Assembly (NCBI RefSeq): GCF_012726175.1
Contig: NZ_JAASAD010000002.1
Span: 310,001 to 374,000 of the forward strand
DNA: 64,000 nucleotides
Origin: Micromonospora sp. HNM0581
GTDB lineage: Bacteria; Actinomycetota; Actinomycetes; Mycobacteriales; Micromonosporaceae
Direction of reading: 5' to 3'
In this document: positions 45,288 to 54,652 of the stretch, in pieces
How the letters are laid out: every line of letters begins with the position of its first letter
Numbering within the stretch: position 1 is the first letter of the stretch
Notes under the pieces: model-generated
Databases searched by the model: none
Seen by the model: only the letters and a program-made list of their open reading frames with translations
Told to the model about the DNA's origin: nothing
Program-made: the position numbers and the translations under genes

Positions 45288-47501
45288 GTGGCAATCCTGG
45301 TGACCATGGCCACCCCTACGCCGCTGTCGCGGCTGTTCACCGTCGTGCTGACCGGCGCACTCGCCGGTCTGGTCCTGGCGGTCGCTGTGCTGCCGGGCAA
45401 CCTGCTGCTCGGGTTCGCCGCGAAGACGGCACTCGGCCACTACGCCGCGCTGCCCGACGCGTTGCGGACCCCGGCCACCCCGCAGCGGTCCTACCTCTAC
45501 GCCAACGACGGCAAGACGTTGATCACCACCTTCTACGACGTCAACCGCACCGATGTGCCGTTGGCGGAGATCGCCCCGGTGATGCGCGAAGCAATCGTGG
45601 CAGCCGAGGACCGGCGCTTCTACGATCACGGCGGGGTCGACCTGCGCGGCATGCTGCGTGCGGTGGTCAGCAACGTCACCGAGGGCACCGGCCAGGGCGG
45701 CTCGACGCTCACCATGCAGTACGTACGCAACGTGCTCAAGACCGACCCGAGTCGCAGCGCGGAGGAACGGGCCGCGGCCACCGAGCCGACGATCGGGCGC
45801 AAGCTCCAGGAGATCCGGTACGCCAACGCGCTGGAAGAACGTCTCGACAAGGACGAGATTCTGAACCGTTACCTGAACATCGCGTACTTCGGCTCCGGGG
45901 CGTACGGAGTGGCTGCCGCCAGCCAGCGCTACTTCTCCAAGGCGCCGGCAGACCTGACCCTCGCCGAGGCGGCGCTGCTCGCCGGTCTGGTGCAGTCGCC
46001 GGAGGCGTACAGCCCGATCGACGGTGACGCCGACGCGGCGCTGGAGCGGCGGGGATACGTACTGGACTCCATGGTCGAGACCGGGGCGATCACCTCCGAG
46101 CAGGCCGCCGAAGCGCGGTCGGAGGAGTTGACCCTGGTCCCGAGCGAGCAGGCGAACGGTTGCGCCGCCACCGCCAGCGGGCGCGACGGGTGGGGCTTTT
46201 TCTGCGACTACTTGCGCCGCTGGTGGACCACCCAGCCGGAGTTCGGCGAGACCGTCGCCGAGCGGGAGCAGGCGCTACGACGCGGCGGCTACACCGTGGT
46301 CACCACGCTCGACCCGGAGATCCAGGCCACCGCGCAGCGCGAGGCCACGAGCATCTACGGGTACGACAACCCGCACGCGGTGCCGATCGCCGCCGTCGAG
46401 CCCGGCACCGGTCGGATCCTGGGGATGGCTGTCAACCGGCACTACAGCCTCGAAGGCAACCCCGACGGGCAGGTCAACTACCCGAACACCGTCAACCCGT
46501 TGATCTCCGGCGGCGTCGACGTCGCCGGCTACCAGGCGGGCTCCACCTTCAAGTTGTTCACCATGCTCGCCGCGCTGGAGTCAGGGCGTACCCTGTCCAC
46601 CGGCTTCGACGCGCCCAGCCGGCTACCCACCCGCTACCCGGCGGACGGGGACAGCAGCTGCTACGGCCGCTGGTGTCCAGCCAACGCCAACCCGGAGTGG
46701 ATGGACGGCTACCGGATGATGTGGGACGGCTTCGGTCGTTCGGTGAACACCTACTTCGTCTGGTTGGCCGAGCAGGTCGGTCCCGAGAAGGTGGTCGAGA
46801 TGGCCCAGCGGCTGGGCATCACCTTCCGCGCCGAGAACGACGCGGCCTTCGCCGAGAACGACGCGGCCGACTGGGGCGCGTTCACCCTCGGAGTGGCCGC
46901 CACCACCCCTCTGGACCTGGCCAACGCGTACGCCACCGTGGCGGCCGAGGGGACGTACTGCACGCTGCTTCCGGTGGTGTCGGTGACAGCGCCCGACGGA
47001 CGACAGCTGGCGGTCGGTGACCCGTCCTGCCGGCAGGTGCTCGACGCCGACGTGGCCCGAGCCGCCACCGACGCGGCACGCTGCCCGGTGGGCCAGCAGT
47101 CCGCCTTCGGGCAGTGCAACGGCGGCACCGCCACCGCCGTGAACCGGATCCTCGACGGGCGTCCCGTGGCCGGCAAGACCGGCAGCTCCGACCAGGCCGC
47201 CACGGAGAGCTTCGTCGGGTACACCCCGCAGGTCGCGGTGGCCGGCATCGCCGCCAACCCGGACGATCCGAGCGACCCCGTCGGCGCCGCCGTGCAGGCC
47301 CGGGTGATCGACGCGGTCGCCAGGATCATCGGCACGGCCGTCGAGGGCCAGCCGGAACAGGCGTTCACCCCGCCCAGCCCGGAGCTGGTCGGCACCCCCC
47401 GACGCCCGGTCGAACGAGAACCGCGCACCGAACCGCGTCGCACCGAGGAGGAAGACCCTCTGTCCGACCTCCGCCGCTGGCTCCAGAACCGCCGGGGCTG
47501 A
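45288..47501 (+). CDS. Bifunctional penicillin-binding protein (class A)
   Basis: 737 aa from GTG 45288, with GGAAGG 8 bases upstream. An N-terminal membrane anchor lies at about 14-36. The GT51 transglycosylase domain (about 65-235) has the catalytic Glu in AAEDRRFYDHGG (about 105-116) and QGGSTLTMQYVRNV. The transpeptidase domain (about 345-680) has the SxxK motif in GSTFKLFTML (Ser about 418), SVNT for SxN, and KTGSS (about 628-632). A charged C-terminal tail of about 60 residues follows. It polymerises and cross-links peptidoglycan and is the target of beta-lactams. Confidence 0.94.
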   Translation: MAILVTMATPTPLSRLFTVVLTGALAGLVLAVAVLPGNLLLGFAAKTALGHYAALPDALRTPATPQRSYLYANDGKTLITTFYDVNRTDVPLAEIAPVMREAIVAAEDRRFYDHGGVDLRGMLRAVVSNVTEGTGQGGSTLTMQYVRNVLKTDPSRSAEERAAATEPTIGRKLQEIRYANALEERLDKDEILNRYLNIAYFGSGAYGVAAASQRYFSKAPADLTLAEAALLAGLVQSPEAYSPIDGDADAALERRGYVLDSMVETGAITSEQAAEARSEELTLVPSEQANGCAATASGRDGWGFFCDYLRRWWTTQPEFGETVAEREQALRRGGYTVVTTLDPEIQATAQREATSIYGYDNPHAVPIAAVEPGTGRILGMAVNRHYSLEGNPDGQVNYPNTVNPLISGGVDVAGYQAGSTFKLFTMLAALESGRTLSTGFDAPSRLPTRYPADGDSSCYGRWCPANANPEWMDGYRMMWDGFGRSVNTYFVWLAEQVGPEKVVEMAQRLGITFRAENDAAFAENDAADWGAFTLGVAATTPLDLANAYATVAAEGTYCTLLPVVSVTAPDGRQLAVGDPSCRQVLDADVARAATDAARCPVGQQSAFGQCNGGTATAVNRILDGRPVAGKTGSSDQAATESFVGYTPQVAVAGIAANPDDPSDPVGAAVQARVIDAVARIIGTAVEGQPEQAFTPPSPELVGTPRRPVEREPRTEPRRTEEEDPLSDLRRWLQNRRG

Positions 47502-47518
47502 CCCGCCGCAGGTGCGGG

Positions 47519-49366
47519 TCAGCGGCGGGGGCGGTAGGTGGCCACGACGCTGGGGACGCTGCGGCGGATGATGCCGGCCCGGTCGCTGTCGCCACGTAGT
47601 ACCGCGGCGGCGGTGTTACGGGCCTGCTCGGCGGTGAAGTGCGGAGGCATCATCAGCTCGGCGGGGTCGACTAGCGCGTTGATGACCGTCGGGCGGTCGG
47701 CGCGCAGCGCCCGGTCCCACACATCGGCCACCTGGTCGGGACGGTCGACGAGTTCGCCGCGTAGTCCCAGCACCTCGGCCCAGCGGTGGTAGGCGATGTC
47801 GGGTACCTGTTGACTGTCGGGGAACATCGGGGTCCCCTCGGTCGAACGCTGTTCCCAGCTGACGAAGGCCAACTGCCGGTTGTTTAGCACCAGCACCACG
47901 AACCGTGGGTCGGTCCAGCCCTGCCAGTACTTCGCCACCGTGATCAGCTCGTTGACCCCGTTCATCTGCATCGCCCCGTCACCGATCAGCGCGACCAGCG
48001 GGCGGTCCGGGTGGGCGAACTTGGCCGCCAGGGCGTACGGCATGGCACCGCCCATCGACAGCAGGGTGCCCGACAGGCTGGCCAGCATCCCCGGACGCAC
48101 CTTGAGGTGCCGGGCGTACCAGGCGGTGGTGGTGCCACAGTCGACGGCGAGCATCACGTCGTCGGGCAGGCGCTCGTCGAGGCTGGCGAAGAGCAACTGC
48201 GGGTTGACCGGATCGGCGTCCTGCTCGGCCAGCTCCCGCTGCGACTGCCGCCACGCGGCGGTGGCCCCGGCGATGGTCTCCCGCCAGCGGGTCGGCCCCG
48301 GGCCCGGGCCGAGTGCGGCCAGCAGCGCCCGGAGGGTCGGCGCGGCGTCACCGGTCAGGTTGACCTCCGTCGGGTAACGCAGACCGAGCTGGGTGGCGTC
48401 ATGGTCGATCTGCACCGCGCGTGCCTGTCCGGGTGACGGATAATACTCCGAGTACGGCATGTTGCTGCCGACGATCAGCAGCCGGTCACACTGGTTCATC
48501 AGCTGCCAGCTGGGCCGGGTGCCGAGCAGTCCGATGGCGCCGGTCACCCAGGGTTCCCGGTGATCCACGGTGGCGAAGCCGAGCAGTGCCGTCGCCACTC
48601 CCGCCCCGAGGCGGTGGGCGATCTCGCGGACCTCGTTCTTGGCGCCGAGCGCGCCCTGCCCGACGAGCATGGCCACCCGCTGACCGCTGCCCAGCACCTG
48701 CGCGGCGTGCCGGATCTCCGCCTCCGGCGGCGTGGTCGGGCCGCTGCTCGGCACGCTGCTGGTGTGGTAGAAGCCGTGCGCGTGCGGTGGGTCAGGCACC
48801 GCCGGCAGGTCCTGCACGTCGAGTGGCAGCACCAGCGCGGTGACGGTACGCCGGGCCAGCGCGGTCCGGCACGCCCGGTCGACCAGATGGCCCACCTGGG
48901 AGGGGTGATCGAGCTGGGCGAGGAACGCCGCCGCCACGTCCTTGTAGAGGGCGAGCAGGTCCACCTCCTGGTAGTAGCCGCCGCCCTCGGCGGTGAGCGC
49001 GGTGTGCCCGACCAGGGCGACCACCGGCTGGTGGTCCAGCTTCGCGTCGTAGAGCCCGTTGAGGGCGTGGATGGCGCCCGGACCGCTCGTCACGAGTACC
49101 GCGCCGAGCGGTCCGCCGCCGTACTTGACGTGCGCCGAGGCGGCGAACCCGGCGGTCTCCTCGTGCCGCACCTGGACGAACTGCACCTGCTCGTTGGTGC
49201 GTTGCAGGGCGGAGGTCATCCCGTTGATGCCGTCGCCGGGGAAGCCGAAGTAGCGGCGGACACCCCAGCAGGCGAGCCGCTGCACGAGGTGGTCCGCGAC
49301 GCTGGCCGCACGGGGCAACGGCCACGGATCGGCCGACACGTGGGTGCCGACGTGGTCTGCGCTCAT
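47519..49366 (-). CDS. Thiamine-diphosphate-dependent enzyme (pyruvate oxidase/dehydrogenase-like)
   Basis: 615 aa from ATG 49366, with GGAAGG about 8 bases upstream. The PYR domain has the catalytic Glu in QVRHEETAGFAASAHVKYG (about 74-92). A central FAD/nucleotide-like domain (about 215-360) follows. The PP domain has the ThDP motif GDGAMQMNGVNELIT (about 455-469) ending with VLVLNNRQLAFVSWEQR. The layout fits PoxB-like pyruvate oxidases or acetolactate-synthase relatives; the sequence does not settle the reaction. It is divergent from the arsR-VOC pair. Confidence 0.85.
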   Translation of the reverse strand: MSADHVGTHVSADPWPLPRAASVADHLVQRLACWGVRRYFGFPGDGINGMTSALQRTNEQVQFVQVRHEETAGFAASAHVKYGGGPLGAVLVTSGPGAIHALNGLYDAKLDHQPVVALVGHTALTAEGGGYYQEVDLLALYKDVAAAFLAQLDHPSQVGHLVDRACRTALARRTVTALVLPLDVQDLPAVPDPPHAHGFYHTSSVPSSGPTTPPEAEIRHAAQVLGSGQRVAMLVGQGALGAKNEVREIAHRLGAGVATALLGFATVDHREPWVTGAIGLLGTRPSWQLMNQCDRLLIVGSNMPYSEYYPSPGQARAVQIDHDATQLGLRYPTEVNLTGDAAPTLRALLAALGPGPGPTRWRETIAGATAAWRQSQRELAEQDADPVNPQLLFASLDERLPDDVMLAVDCGTTTAWYARHLKVRPGMLASLSGTLLSMGGAMPYALAAKFAHPDRPLVALIGDGAMQMNGVNELITVAKYWQGWTDPRFVVLVLNNRQLAFVSWEQRSTEGTPMFPDSQQVPDIAYHRWAEVLGLRGELVDRPDQVADVWDRALRADRPTVINALVDPAELMMPPHFTAEQARNTAAAVLRGDSDRAGIIRRSVPSVVATYRPRR

Positions 49367-49507
49367 CGGGTACGCCTTCCGGGTCGGGCTGCGAACGCCA
49401 GTGGCCCGGCATTCCCGTGCCCGCAACGACGAAACCGGCACCCGTGGCGTGGCGCGGTCGTGAGCTCGGACAGGTCGTCGGGCGACTCACGGGTGGGACG
49501 GCCCCGC

Positions 49508-49537
49508 TTGACATGCAAGTGCTCGCTTGCCTATAAC
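49508..49537 (+). promoter_or_regulatory. arsR promoter with embedded operator
   Basis: TTGACA (49,508-49,513) and TATAAC (49,532-49,537) with an 18-base spacer form a near-consensus vegetative promoter. The spacer contains the inverted repeat GCAAGTGCTCGCTTGC (49,515-49,530), typical of ArsR-type operators, so the repressor would block its own transcription. GTG 49,545 is close to the expected transcription start, implying a leaderless message. Confidence 0.8.
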
Positions 49538-49544
49538 TGTGCCT

Positions 49545-49841
49545 GTGGACGCGGACCGTGACCTGTTCAAGGCCATCGGCGACGCGACGCGACGCACGAT
49601 CCTCGACGAGCTGGTCGACCGGGACGGTCAGACGCTCTTCGAGATCTGCGGCCGACTGGCCATGAGGCACAACCTGACCTCCTCGCGCCAGGCGATCTCA
49701 CAGCACCTCGCGGTGCTGGAACAAGCTGGCCTGGTACACACCCGAAGAGAAGGTCGGTACAAGTTCCACCACCTCGACACGAGCCCGCTGCGCTCGATCT
49801 TCCAGCGGTGGCCCATCGACCGAGAGGCACCAAGTTCGTGA
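49545..49841 (+). CDS. ArsR-family transcriptional regulator
   Basis: 98 aa from GTG 49545 (GTG 49539 is an alternative). The winged helix spans about 5-85: DLFKAIGDATRRTILDELVD (about 6-25), HNLTSSRQAISQHLAVLEQA (about 44-63, recognition helix) and GLVHTRREGRYKFHHLD for the wing. There are no Cys metal motifs, so it is not a metal sensor. It overlaps the VOC gene by GTGA and is autoregulated by the palindrome in its promoter. ArsR-VOC pairs often respond to small reactive compounds. Confidence 0.9.
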   Translation: MDADRDLFKAIGDATRRTILDELVDRDGQTLFEICGRLAMRHNLTSSRQAISQHLAVLEQAGLVHTRREGRYKFHHLDTSPLRSIFQRWPIDREAPSS

Positions 49842-50227
49842 TCCGTATCCACGTCACCAGCGTGTACGTCGACGACCAAGCCAAGGCACTCGCCTTCTAT
49901 ACGGAGAAGCTGGGGTTCATCAAGAAGACCGACCTGCCCGCCGGGGACGCCCGCTGGCTCACCGTCGTCTCGCCGGCCGACCCCGATGGCGTCGAGCTGC
50001 TGCTGGAACCGGCCGGCCACCCGGCCACCGGCCCGTTCCAGCAGGCGCCGGTCGCCGACGGCATCCCGGTCACCTCGTTCGCCGTCGACGACGTGTACGC
50101 CGAGGTCGAACGCCTCAAGGGACTGGGCGTCGAGTTCACCCAGGAGGCGACCGATATGGGCCCGGTGGTCACCGCCGTGCTCGACGACACCTGCGGCAAC
50201 CTGATCCAGCTCGCCGCCATGAAGTGA
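49838..50227 (+). CDS. VOC-superfamily (glyoxalase-like) protein
   Basis: 129 aa from GTG 49838 overlapping the arsR stop. It has a single vicinal-oxygen-chelate unit pair: IRIHVTSVYVDDQAKALAFY (about 2-21), PADPDGVELLLEPAGH (about 47-62), PVTSFAVDDVYAEVERLKGL (about 79-98) and DDTCGNLIQLAAMK with the C-terminal Glu position replaced by Gln. The metal ligands are partly unconventional, so it may be a binding or resistance protein (bleomycin-resistance type) rather than glyoxalase I. It is co-transcribed with arsR. Confidence 0.85.
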   Translation: MIRIHVTSVYVDDQAKALAFYTEKLGFIKKTDLPAGDARWLTVVSPADPDGVELLLEPAGHPATGPFQQAPVADGIPVTSFAVDDVYAEVERLKGLGVEFTQEATDMGPVVTAVLDDTCGNLIQLAAMK

Positions 50228-50319
50228 CATCCCGCCCGCCAGTCGATCACGTCGTAGGTGTCCGGTGCGCCGCCGGCACCTGCGACGTCCCGCGTCGGCG
50301 AGTCCGGCAGAATCGGCGG

Positions 50320-51129
50320 GTGCCCGTCCACCTGATCACCGAGCCCGACGACGAGCGGATCGCCGACTACCGGGCGCTCACCGACGTCGAGCTGCGCACC
50401 CGCTGGGAGCCTCCGCACGGACTGTTCATCGCCGAGGGGGAACTTGTGCTGCGGCGGGCCCTGCGGGCCGGCTACCCGGCCCGGTCCTTCCTCGTCGACG
50501 CGAAGCGGGTCGACCAACTCGCCGACCTCGACACCGGCGACGCCCCGGTGTACGCCGCCACCCCCGACGTGCTGCACGAGGCGACCGGATTCCACGTACA
50601 CCGGGGCGTGCTCGCCTCGTTCCGGCGCAAGCCGCTGCCGACCGCCGGTGAGGTGCTCACCACCGCCGGTCGCGTGGTGATCCTCGAAGACGTCAACAAC
50701 CATACGAACCTGGGCGCGATCTTCCGGGCGGTGGCAGGGCTGGGAGTGGACGCCGTGCTGCTCTCGCCCACCTGCGCCGACCCGCTCTACCGGCGCAGCG
50801 TACGGGTGAGCATGGGTGAGGTCTTCGCTGTGCCGTACGCGAAACTGGAACCGTGGCCGACCGCGCTGGCCGACGTCCGATCCGCCGGTTTCACCGTGCT
50901 GGCGATGACGCCGGCACCGGACGCGGTACCTGTCCAGCGACTGAACCCGGCCCAGCGGTCCCGGGCCGCGCTGCTGCTCGGTGCCGAGGGCGCCGGGCTG
51001 ACCGGCGCGGCGATGGCAGGCAGCGACGTCCGGGTGGTGATCCCGATGCGACGCGGCGTCGACTCGCTGAACGTCGCTGCCGCCACCGCCGTGGCCTGCT
51101 GGGAGCTGGGCCGCGACGATCCACTCTGA
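50320..51129 (+). CDS. SpoU-family RNA 2'-O-methyltransferase (TrmH/RlmB type)
   Basis: 269 aa from GTG 50320. An N-terminal substrate-binding domain (about 1-115) includes LFIAEGELVLRRALRAG. The knotted SPOUT domain has motif 1 NNHTNLGAIFRAVAGLGVDA (about 126-145), motif 2 ALLLGAEGAGL (about 217-227) and motif 3 IPMRRGVDSLNVAAATAVAC (about 243-262). It methylates a ribose in rRNA or tRNA. The exact site is not deducible. Confidence 0.92.
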   Translation: MPVHLITEPDDERIADYRALTDVELRTRWEPPHGLFIAEGELVLRRALRAGYPARSFLVDAKRVDQLADLDTGDAPVYAATPDVLHEATGFHVHRGVLASFRRKPLPTAGEVLTTAGRVVILEDVNNHTNLGAIFRAVAGLGVDAVLLSPTCADPLYRRSVRVSMGEVFAVPYAKLEPWPTALADVRSAGFTVLAMTPAPDAVPVQRLNPAQRSRAALLLGAEGAGLTGAAMAGSDVRVVIPMRRGVDSLNVAAATAVACWELGRDDPL

Positions 51130-51246
51130 GTTGCTGCCGGTGGCCTCGCGCCGACTGCGGCGCATCCCGTCCGGTTTCCGCCTCGACCGGGTCCTGGCAG
51201 CCGGAGAGGCACCGTCGAGCACGCGACGCGCGTCACGGACGGTAGC

Positions 51247-53109
51247 GTGGCGCGGGTGTTCCCTACCGTGCGTGAGGTTCTTGCCCTGGATCCGGTCCGT
51301 CACGGCGCGCCTCGCCTGGCAGCCGGGGAGGTCGGGCTGGACCGCCGGGTGCGTTGGGTGCACGTCGCCGAGGTGCCGGACATCGCCACCCTGCTCGGCG
51401 GGGGCGAGCTGGTGCTCACCACCGGTATCGGGCTGCCCGGCGACGACGCCGGGTTGCGGGCCTTCATCGGGGACCTTGCCGGCGTCGGCGTCTCCGGGCT
51501 GGTCGTCGAACTGGGGCGTCGCTATCTCGACGGCGTACCCCGGGTGATGGTGGCCGCCGCCGAACGTCACGGTCTGCCGTTGGTGGAGCTGCGTCGGGCC
51601 ACCCCCTTCGTACGGGTCACCGAGGCGGTGCACGCGTTGATCGTGGACGCGCAACTCACCGAGCTGCGCGCCACCGAGGAGATCCACCAGCGGTTCACCG
51701 AGCTGTCGGTGGAGGGCGCCGAGGCCGGGGAGGTGGTCCGGCAGGCAGCCGAGCTGTCCGGTTGCCCTGTGGTGTTGGAGAACCTGTCCCGCCAGGTGCT
51801 GGCGTACGACCCTGCGGGGGAGAGCGCCGAGCTGCTGCTGGACGGGTGGGAGCAGCATTCCCGGCGGATCCGACCCGAAGGGCGCACAGCGTACGACCAG
51901 GATCGGGGCTGGCTGGTCACCATGGTGGGTGCCCGTGGTCAGGACTGGGGCCGGTTGCTGCTGCGCTGGCCGCCCGGCGGTGACCTGACGGGTGGGCAGC
52001 CACTGGCGGCGGCCGGCGGGCGGTCCGCACCGGTGCCGGCCCACTCCCCGGCCGGGCACGGCGGCCCGTCCTCGACACCACCGACCCGACTGACGATCCT
52101 CGTGGAACGGGCGGCGTCCACGCTGGCGCTCGGTCGACTGATCCGACGCGACGCCGAAGGTCTGGAACGTCAGCTGCACCGAACCCTGCTCACCGCCCTG
52201 CTCGACCATTCCCGGCCGGTGGACGAGGTCGCCCTGCGGGCGCGGGCACTGGGGGTGGTGCTGGAACGACGTCAGCTCATCGGGGTGGTGGTCCGCCACC
52301 GGGGCGACGACGGCGACACGGACACGCCGCGCCGCCACCGACCAGTGGGCAGCGGGCCGCTGATCGAACCGGGACACCCCGGCGAGGCGCCCGAGAACGC
52401 CGACGCCGGTCCGGCCCGGTTGCGTGACCTCGCCGAGGCTGCCGGGCAGGCCCTACGGGAGGCCGGTCTGACCGGGCTGACAAGTGCGGTGGACGACCAG
52501 ACGGTGGGTGTCCTGCTCGCCCTGCCGGACGCGGCAGCGGAGGAGCGGTCGCTGTCCGCCTTCGCCGCTGCGCTGCGCCGGTCCCGCCCCGACGTGCCGG
52601 GCCGCGTCGAGCCGTCCGGCCGCGCCGACGACAAGGCGAGTTCGGCCCGCCCGCCCGGTGCCGGGCTGCTGGTCGCCGCGGGCTCCGGGGTGGGCAGCCT
52701 GCGGGAGGCCCGCCGGTCACTGATCGAGGCCCGTCAGGTCGCTGACGCGGCCCGCCGGGACCGGCGAGACCTGCCGATCTTCCGGCTGCCGCACGTCGGG
52801 TTGGCCGGGCTGCTGCACCTGCTGCGCGACGAACCCCGGGTACAGACCTTCGTCGAGCGGCAACTCGGCCCGCTTCTGGCGTACGAGGCGCAGCATCCCC
52901 GGGAGCAGTTGCTCGGCACGCTGCGGGCCTACCTGGAACAGGGCCGCAACAAGTCGGCGGCAGCCACTGCCGCCCATCTTTCCCGGCCGGCGTTCTACGA
53001 GCGGCTGGCCCGCATCGGTCGGATCCTCGACGTCGACCTCGACTCGGTCGACGCCTGCCTCTCCCTCCAGGTGGCCCTTCTCGCTCTCGACGCCATCCGC
53101 ACTCCCTGA
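51247..53109 (+). CDS. PucR-family transcriptional regulator
   Basis: 620 aa from GTG 51247. The N-terminal PucR sensory domain (about 1-125) starts PTVREVLALDPVRHGAPRLA and includes LVLTTGIGLPGDDAGLRAF. A long central region with a GGDEF-related fold (about 300-500) follows. The C-terminal HTH_30 domain (about 560-618) carries YLEQGRNKSAAATAAHLSRP and FYERLARIGRILDVDLD. PucR proteins control purine, pyrimidine and related catabolism. It lies about 3 kb upstream of an aminotransferase and MMSDH pair and may regulate them. Confidence 0.92.
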   Translation: MARVFPTVREVLALDPVRHGAPRLAAGEVGLDRRVRWVHVAEVPDIATLLGGGELVLTTGIGLPGDDAGLRAFIGDLAGVGVSGLVVELGRRYLDGVPRVMVAAAERHGLPLVELRRATPFVRVTEAVHALIVDAQLTELRATEEIHQRFTELSVEGAEAGEVVRQAAELSGCPVVLENLSRQVLAYDPAGESAELLLDGWEQHSRRIRPEGRTAYDQDRGWLVTMVGARGQDWGRLLLRWPPGGDLTGGQPLAAAGGRSAPVPAHSPAGHGGPSSTPPTRLTILVERAASTLALGRLIRRDAEGLERQLHRTLLTALLDHSRPVDEVALRARALGVVLERRQLIGVVVRHRGDDGDTDTPRRHRPVGSGPLIEPGHPGEAPENADAGPARLRDLAEAAGQALREAGLTGLTSAVDDQTVGVLLALPDAAAEERSLSAFAAALRRSRPDVPGRVEPSGRADDKASSARPPGAGLLVAAGSGVGSLREARRSLIEARQVADAARRDRRDLPIFRLPHVGLAGLLHLLRDEPRVQTFVERQLGPLLAYEAQHPREQLLGTLRAYLEQGRNKSAAATAAHLSRPAFYERLARIGRILDVDLDSVDACLSLQVALLALDAIRTP

Positions 53110-53129
53110 CATCCCCTACCCGCCCGGTT

Positions 53130-53150
53130 GCGCCGATCATGCAGTTGTGG
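53130..53150. repeat. Dispersed repeat, partial copy
   Basis: GCGCCGATCATGCAG (53,130-53,144) followed by TTGTGG matches the left part of the repeat at 39,952 in 20 of 21 bases. No right arm is seen. It lies between the convergent PucR and murL stops. Confidence 0.55.
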
Positions 53151-53213
53151 CGGCTGACAGAAGCCGCTGAAGTCATGAAACGACTGCCGTAACTGGTCGG
53201 GGGAGGTTGGGGG

Positions 53214-54569
53214 TCAGAAGGTCAGGGTTTGTAGGGTTTTCTGGTAGGTGGAGGGGATGTGGTGGTTGGCGGCAGCGGGGGTGAAGGTGTCGGAGGTGGC
53301 GGCGGTACTCCACGCCCCCTCGGGAACGGCGGCGACCAGGGCGGCCACCACCGGGGCGTCGCGCCAGTCGGCCTGTCGGGCGAGCAGGCTCAGCGCGACC
53401 ACCGATTCCTCCACCTCGCCGACACACTCGAACGGCTTGTGCCCATCGATGCCGAGAAGTTCACGGTAGCCCGGAATCTGCGTGGAGTCGGCGAGCAGGT
53501 CGCCGCCGAAGATGCCGGTGATCCGCTCCCGGGACATGAAGGGAGCCAGCGCCAGGAAGACGAACCGGCACTTGGGGCAGGCTCGGCACCAGCGTGCGCT
53601 GGCGTCGCGCAGTTTGAACGCGGCATTGCAGCTGGTGACCACGTCGTCGTAGCGGTCGATGCCGGCGAACAGCCGGGCGATGTGTAGTTCCGACAGCGGG
53701 CGAAGCAGAGAAAAGTACGGTTCGGCCAGCCCGGCGTGCTCGGCGAGCGCCGCCCGCAGCATTCCTTCGGCCTCGACGCCCTTGGACCACTGGTGGTTGA
53801 TCTCGTGCCCGTTCCAGATCAGGTTCGGATCTGACGCCGAGCGTTCGTTCGACATCACCACCGGGCCCAGCCCGTGCAGTACGGCGGTGGCCACCGCGAT
53901 CAGCGAGTTGATCGCGGTGACCGGGATGTGTCCGTTGCGGGCCCCGGCCGCGTTCAGTTCGAACAGCACCGGGTCGATGCGTCGCCGGGCCGCGAGGGGA
54001 GCCAGCCCGGATGCCTCGTTCACCGCGTTGATCACATGGTTCGGGTTGACCGAGAAGGGCACCGGGTCGAGGCCGGCCCGGCGCAGCGCCTCCAGGCTGA
54101 CGATCGAGTCCTTGCCACCGCCGACCGCCGACAGCGGGCGCCGGTCGGAGCTGTCGTACCCGGGCGCCTCCTGCACCTGCCCGTCGGGCACCTGCGGGCT
54201 CAGCTCCAGCACATGCGGCAGTTGGTTGCGGTACGCGTACTCGGCGAGGCCCTTGGTGTAGACGGCCGTGACGAACTCGACGGCGGCCGGGCCGAGCGGT
54301 GCCGGCAGTAGCAGTCGACCCGGCGCGGCCGTCTTGTAGTAGCTGACCCCCGCCACCACGTGCAGCAGCTCCAGCACCCGACCCAGCGCCGCCACGGCGG
54401 CGTCCGACGGGGACTCCGCCGGTACCGGCAACGTGACCACCTCGGTGAACCGCTGCTCACCAGCAGGTCCGGTCAGGGCGTAGTCGAACAACGCCTCGCC
54501 GGTGGACAGGTCGATCGAGTAGGACGGAAAGGTGAAGGCGTCCATCCGCGCCAGCTGCGTGTTGAGCAC
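53214..54569 (-). CDS. murL: UDP-MurNAc-L-Ala-L-Glu epimerase (MurL)
   Basis: 451 aa from GTG 54569, where TAGTAT followed by 5 bases fits a leaderless promoter. A PP-loop ATP motif LSAVGGGKDSIVSLEAL (about 146-162), GPVVMSNERSASDPNLIWNG, and the Cys-rich WCRACPKCRFVFLALAPF (about 348-365) match MurL. MurL converts the terminal L-Glu of UDP-MurNAc-L-Ala-L-Glu to D-Glu with ATP, in the alternative route to D-Glu in peptidoglycan. It is divergent from murD2, the matching L-Glu ligase, which supports the assignment. Confidence 0.88.
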   Translation of the reverse strand: MLNTQLARMDAFTFPSYSIDLSTGEALFDYALTGPAGEQRFTEVVTLPVPAESPSDAAVAALGRVLELLHVVAGVSYYKTAAPGRLLLPAPLGPAAVEFVTAVYTKGLAEYAYRNQLPHVLELSPQVPDGQVQEAPGYDSSDRRPLSAVGGGKDSIVSLEALRRAGLDPVPFSVNPNHVINAVNEASGLAPLAARRRIDPVLFELNAAGARNGHIPVTAINSLIAVATAVLHGLGPVVMSNERSASDPNLIWNGHEINHQWSKGVEAEGMLRAALAEHAGLAEPYFSLLRPLSELHIARLFAGIDRYDDVVTSCNAAFKLRDASARWCRACPKCRFVFLALAPFMSRERITGIFGGDLLADSTQIPGYRELLGIDGHKPFECVGEVEESVVALSLLARQADWRDAPVVAALVAAVPEGAWSTAATSDTFTPAAANHHIPSTYQKTLQTLTF

Positions 54570-54652
54570 ACGCCATACTAGGCCCTGGTTCGTCCGGCCG
54601 CGTCCGGTACGGGTGGACCGTGCCCTGCCGCCGTCGTACCCGAGGAGAGCCT

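Noticed and set aside
49897-52377. An 826-codon minus-strand frame across the VOC, SpoU and PucR genes
   Set aside because: It runs antisense through three firmly identified genes and has no recognisable domain.
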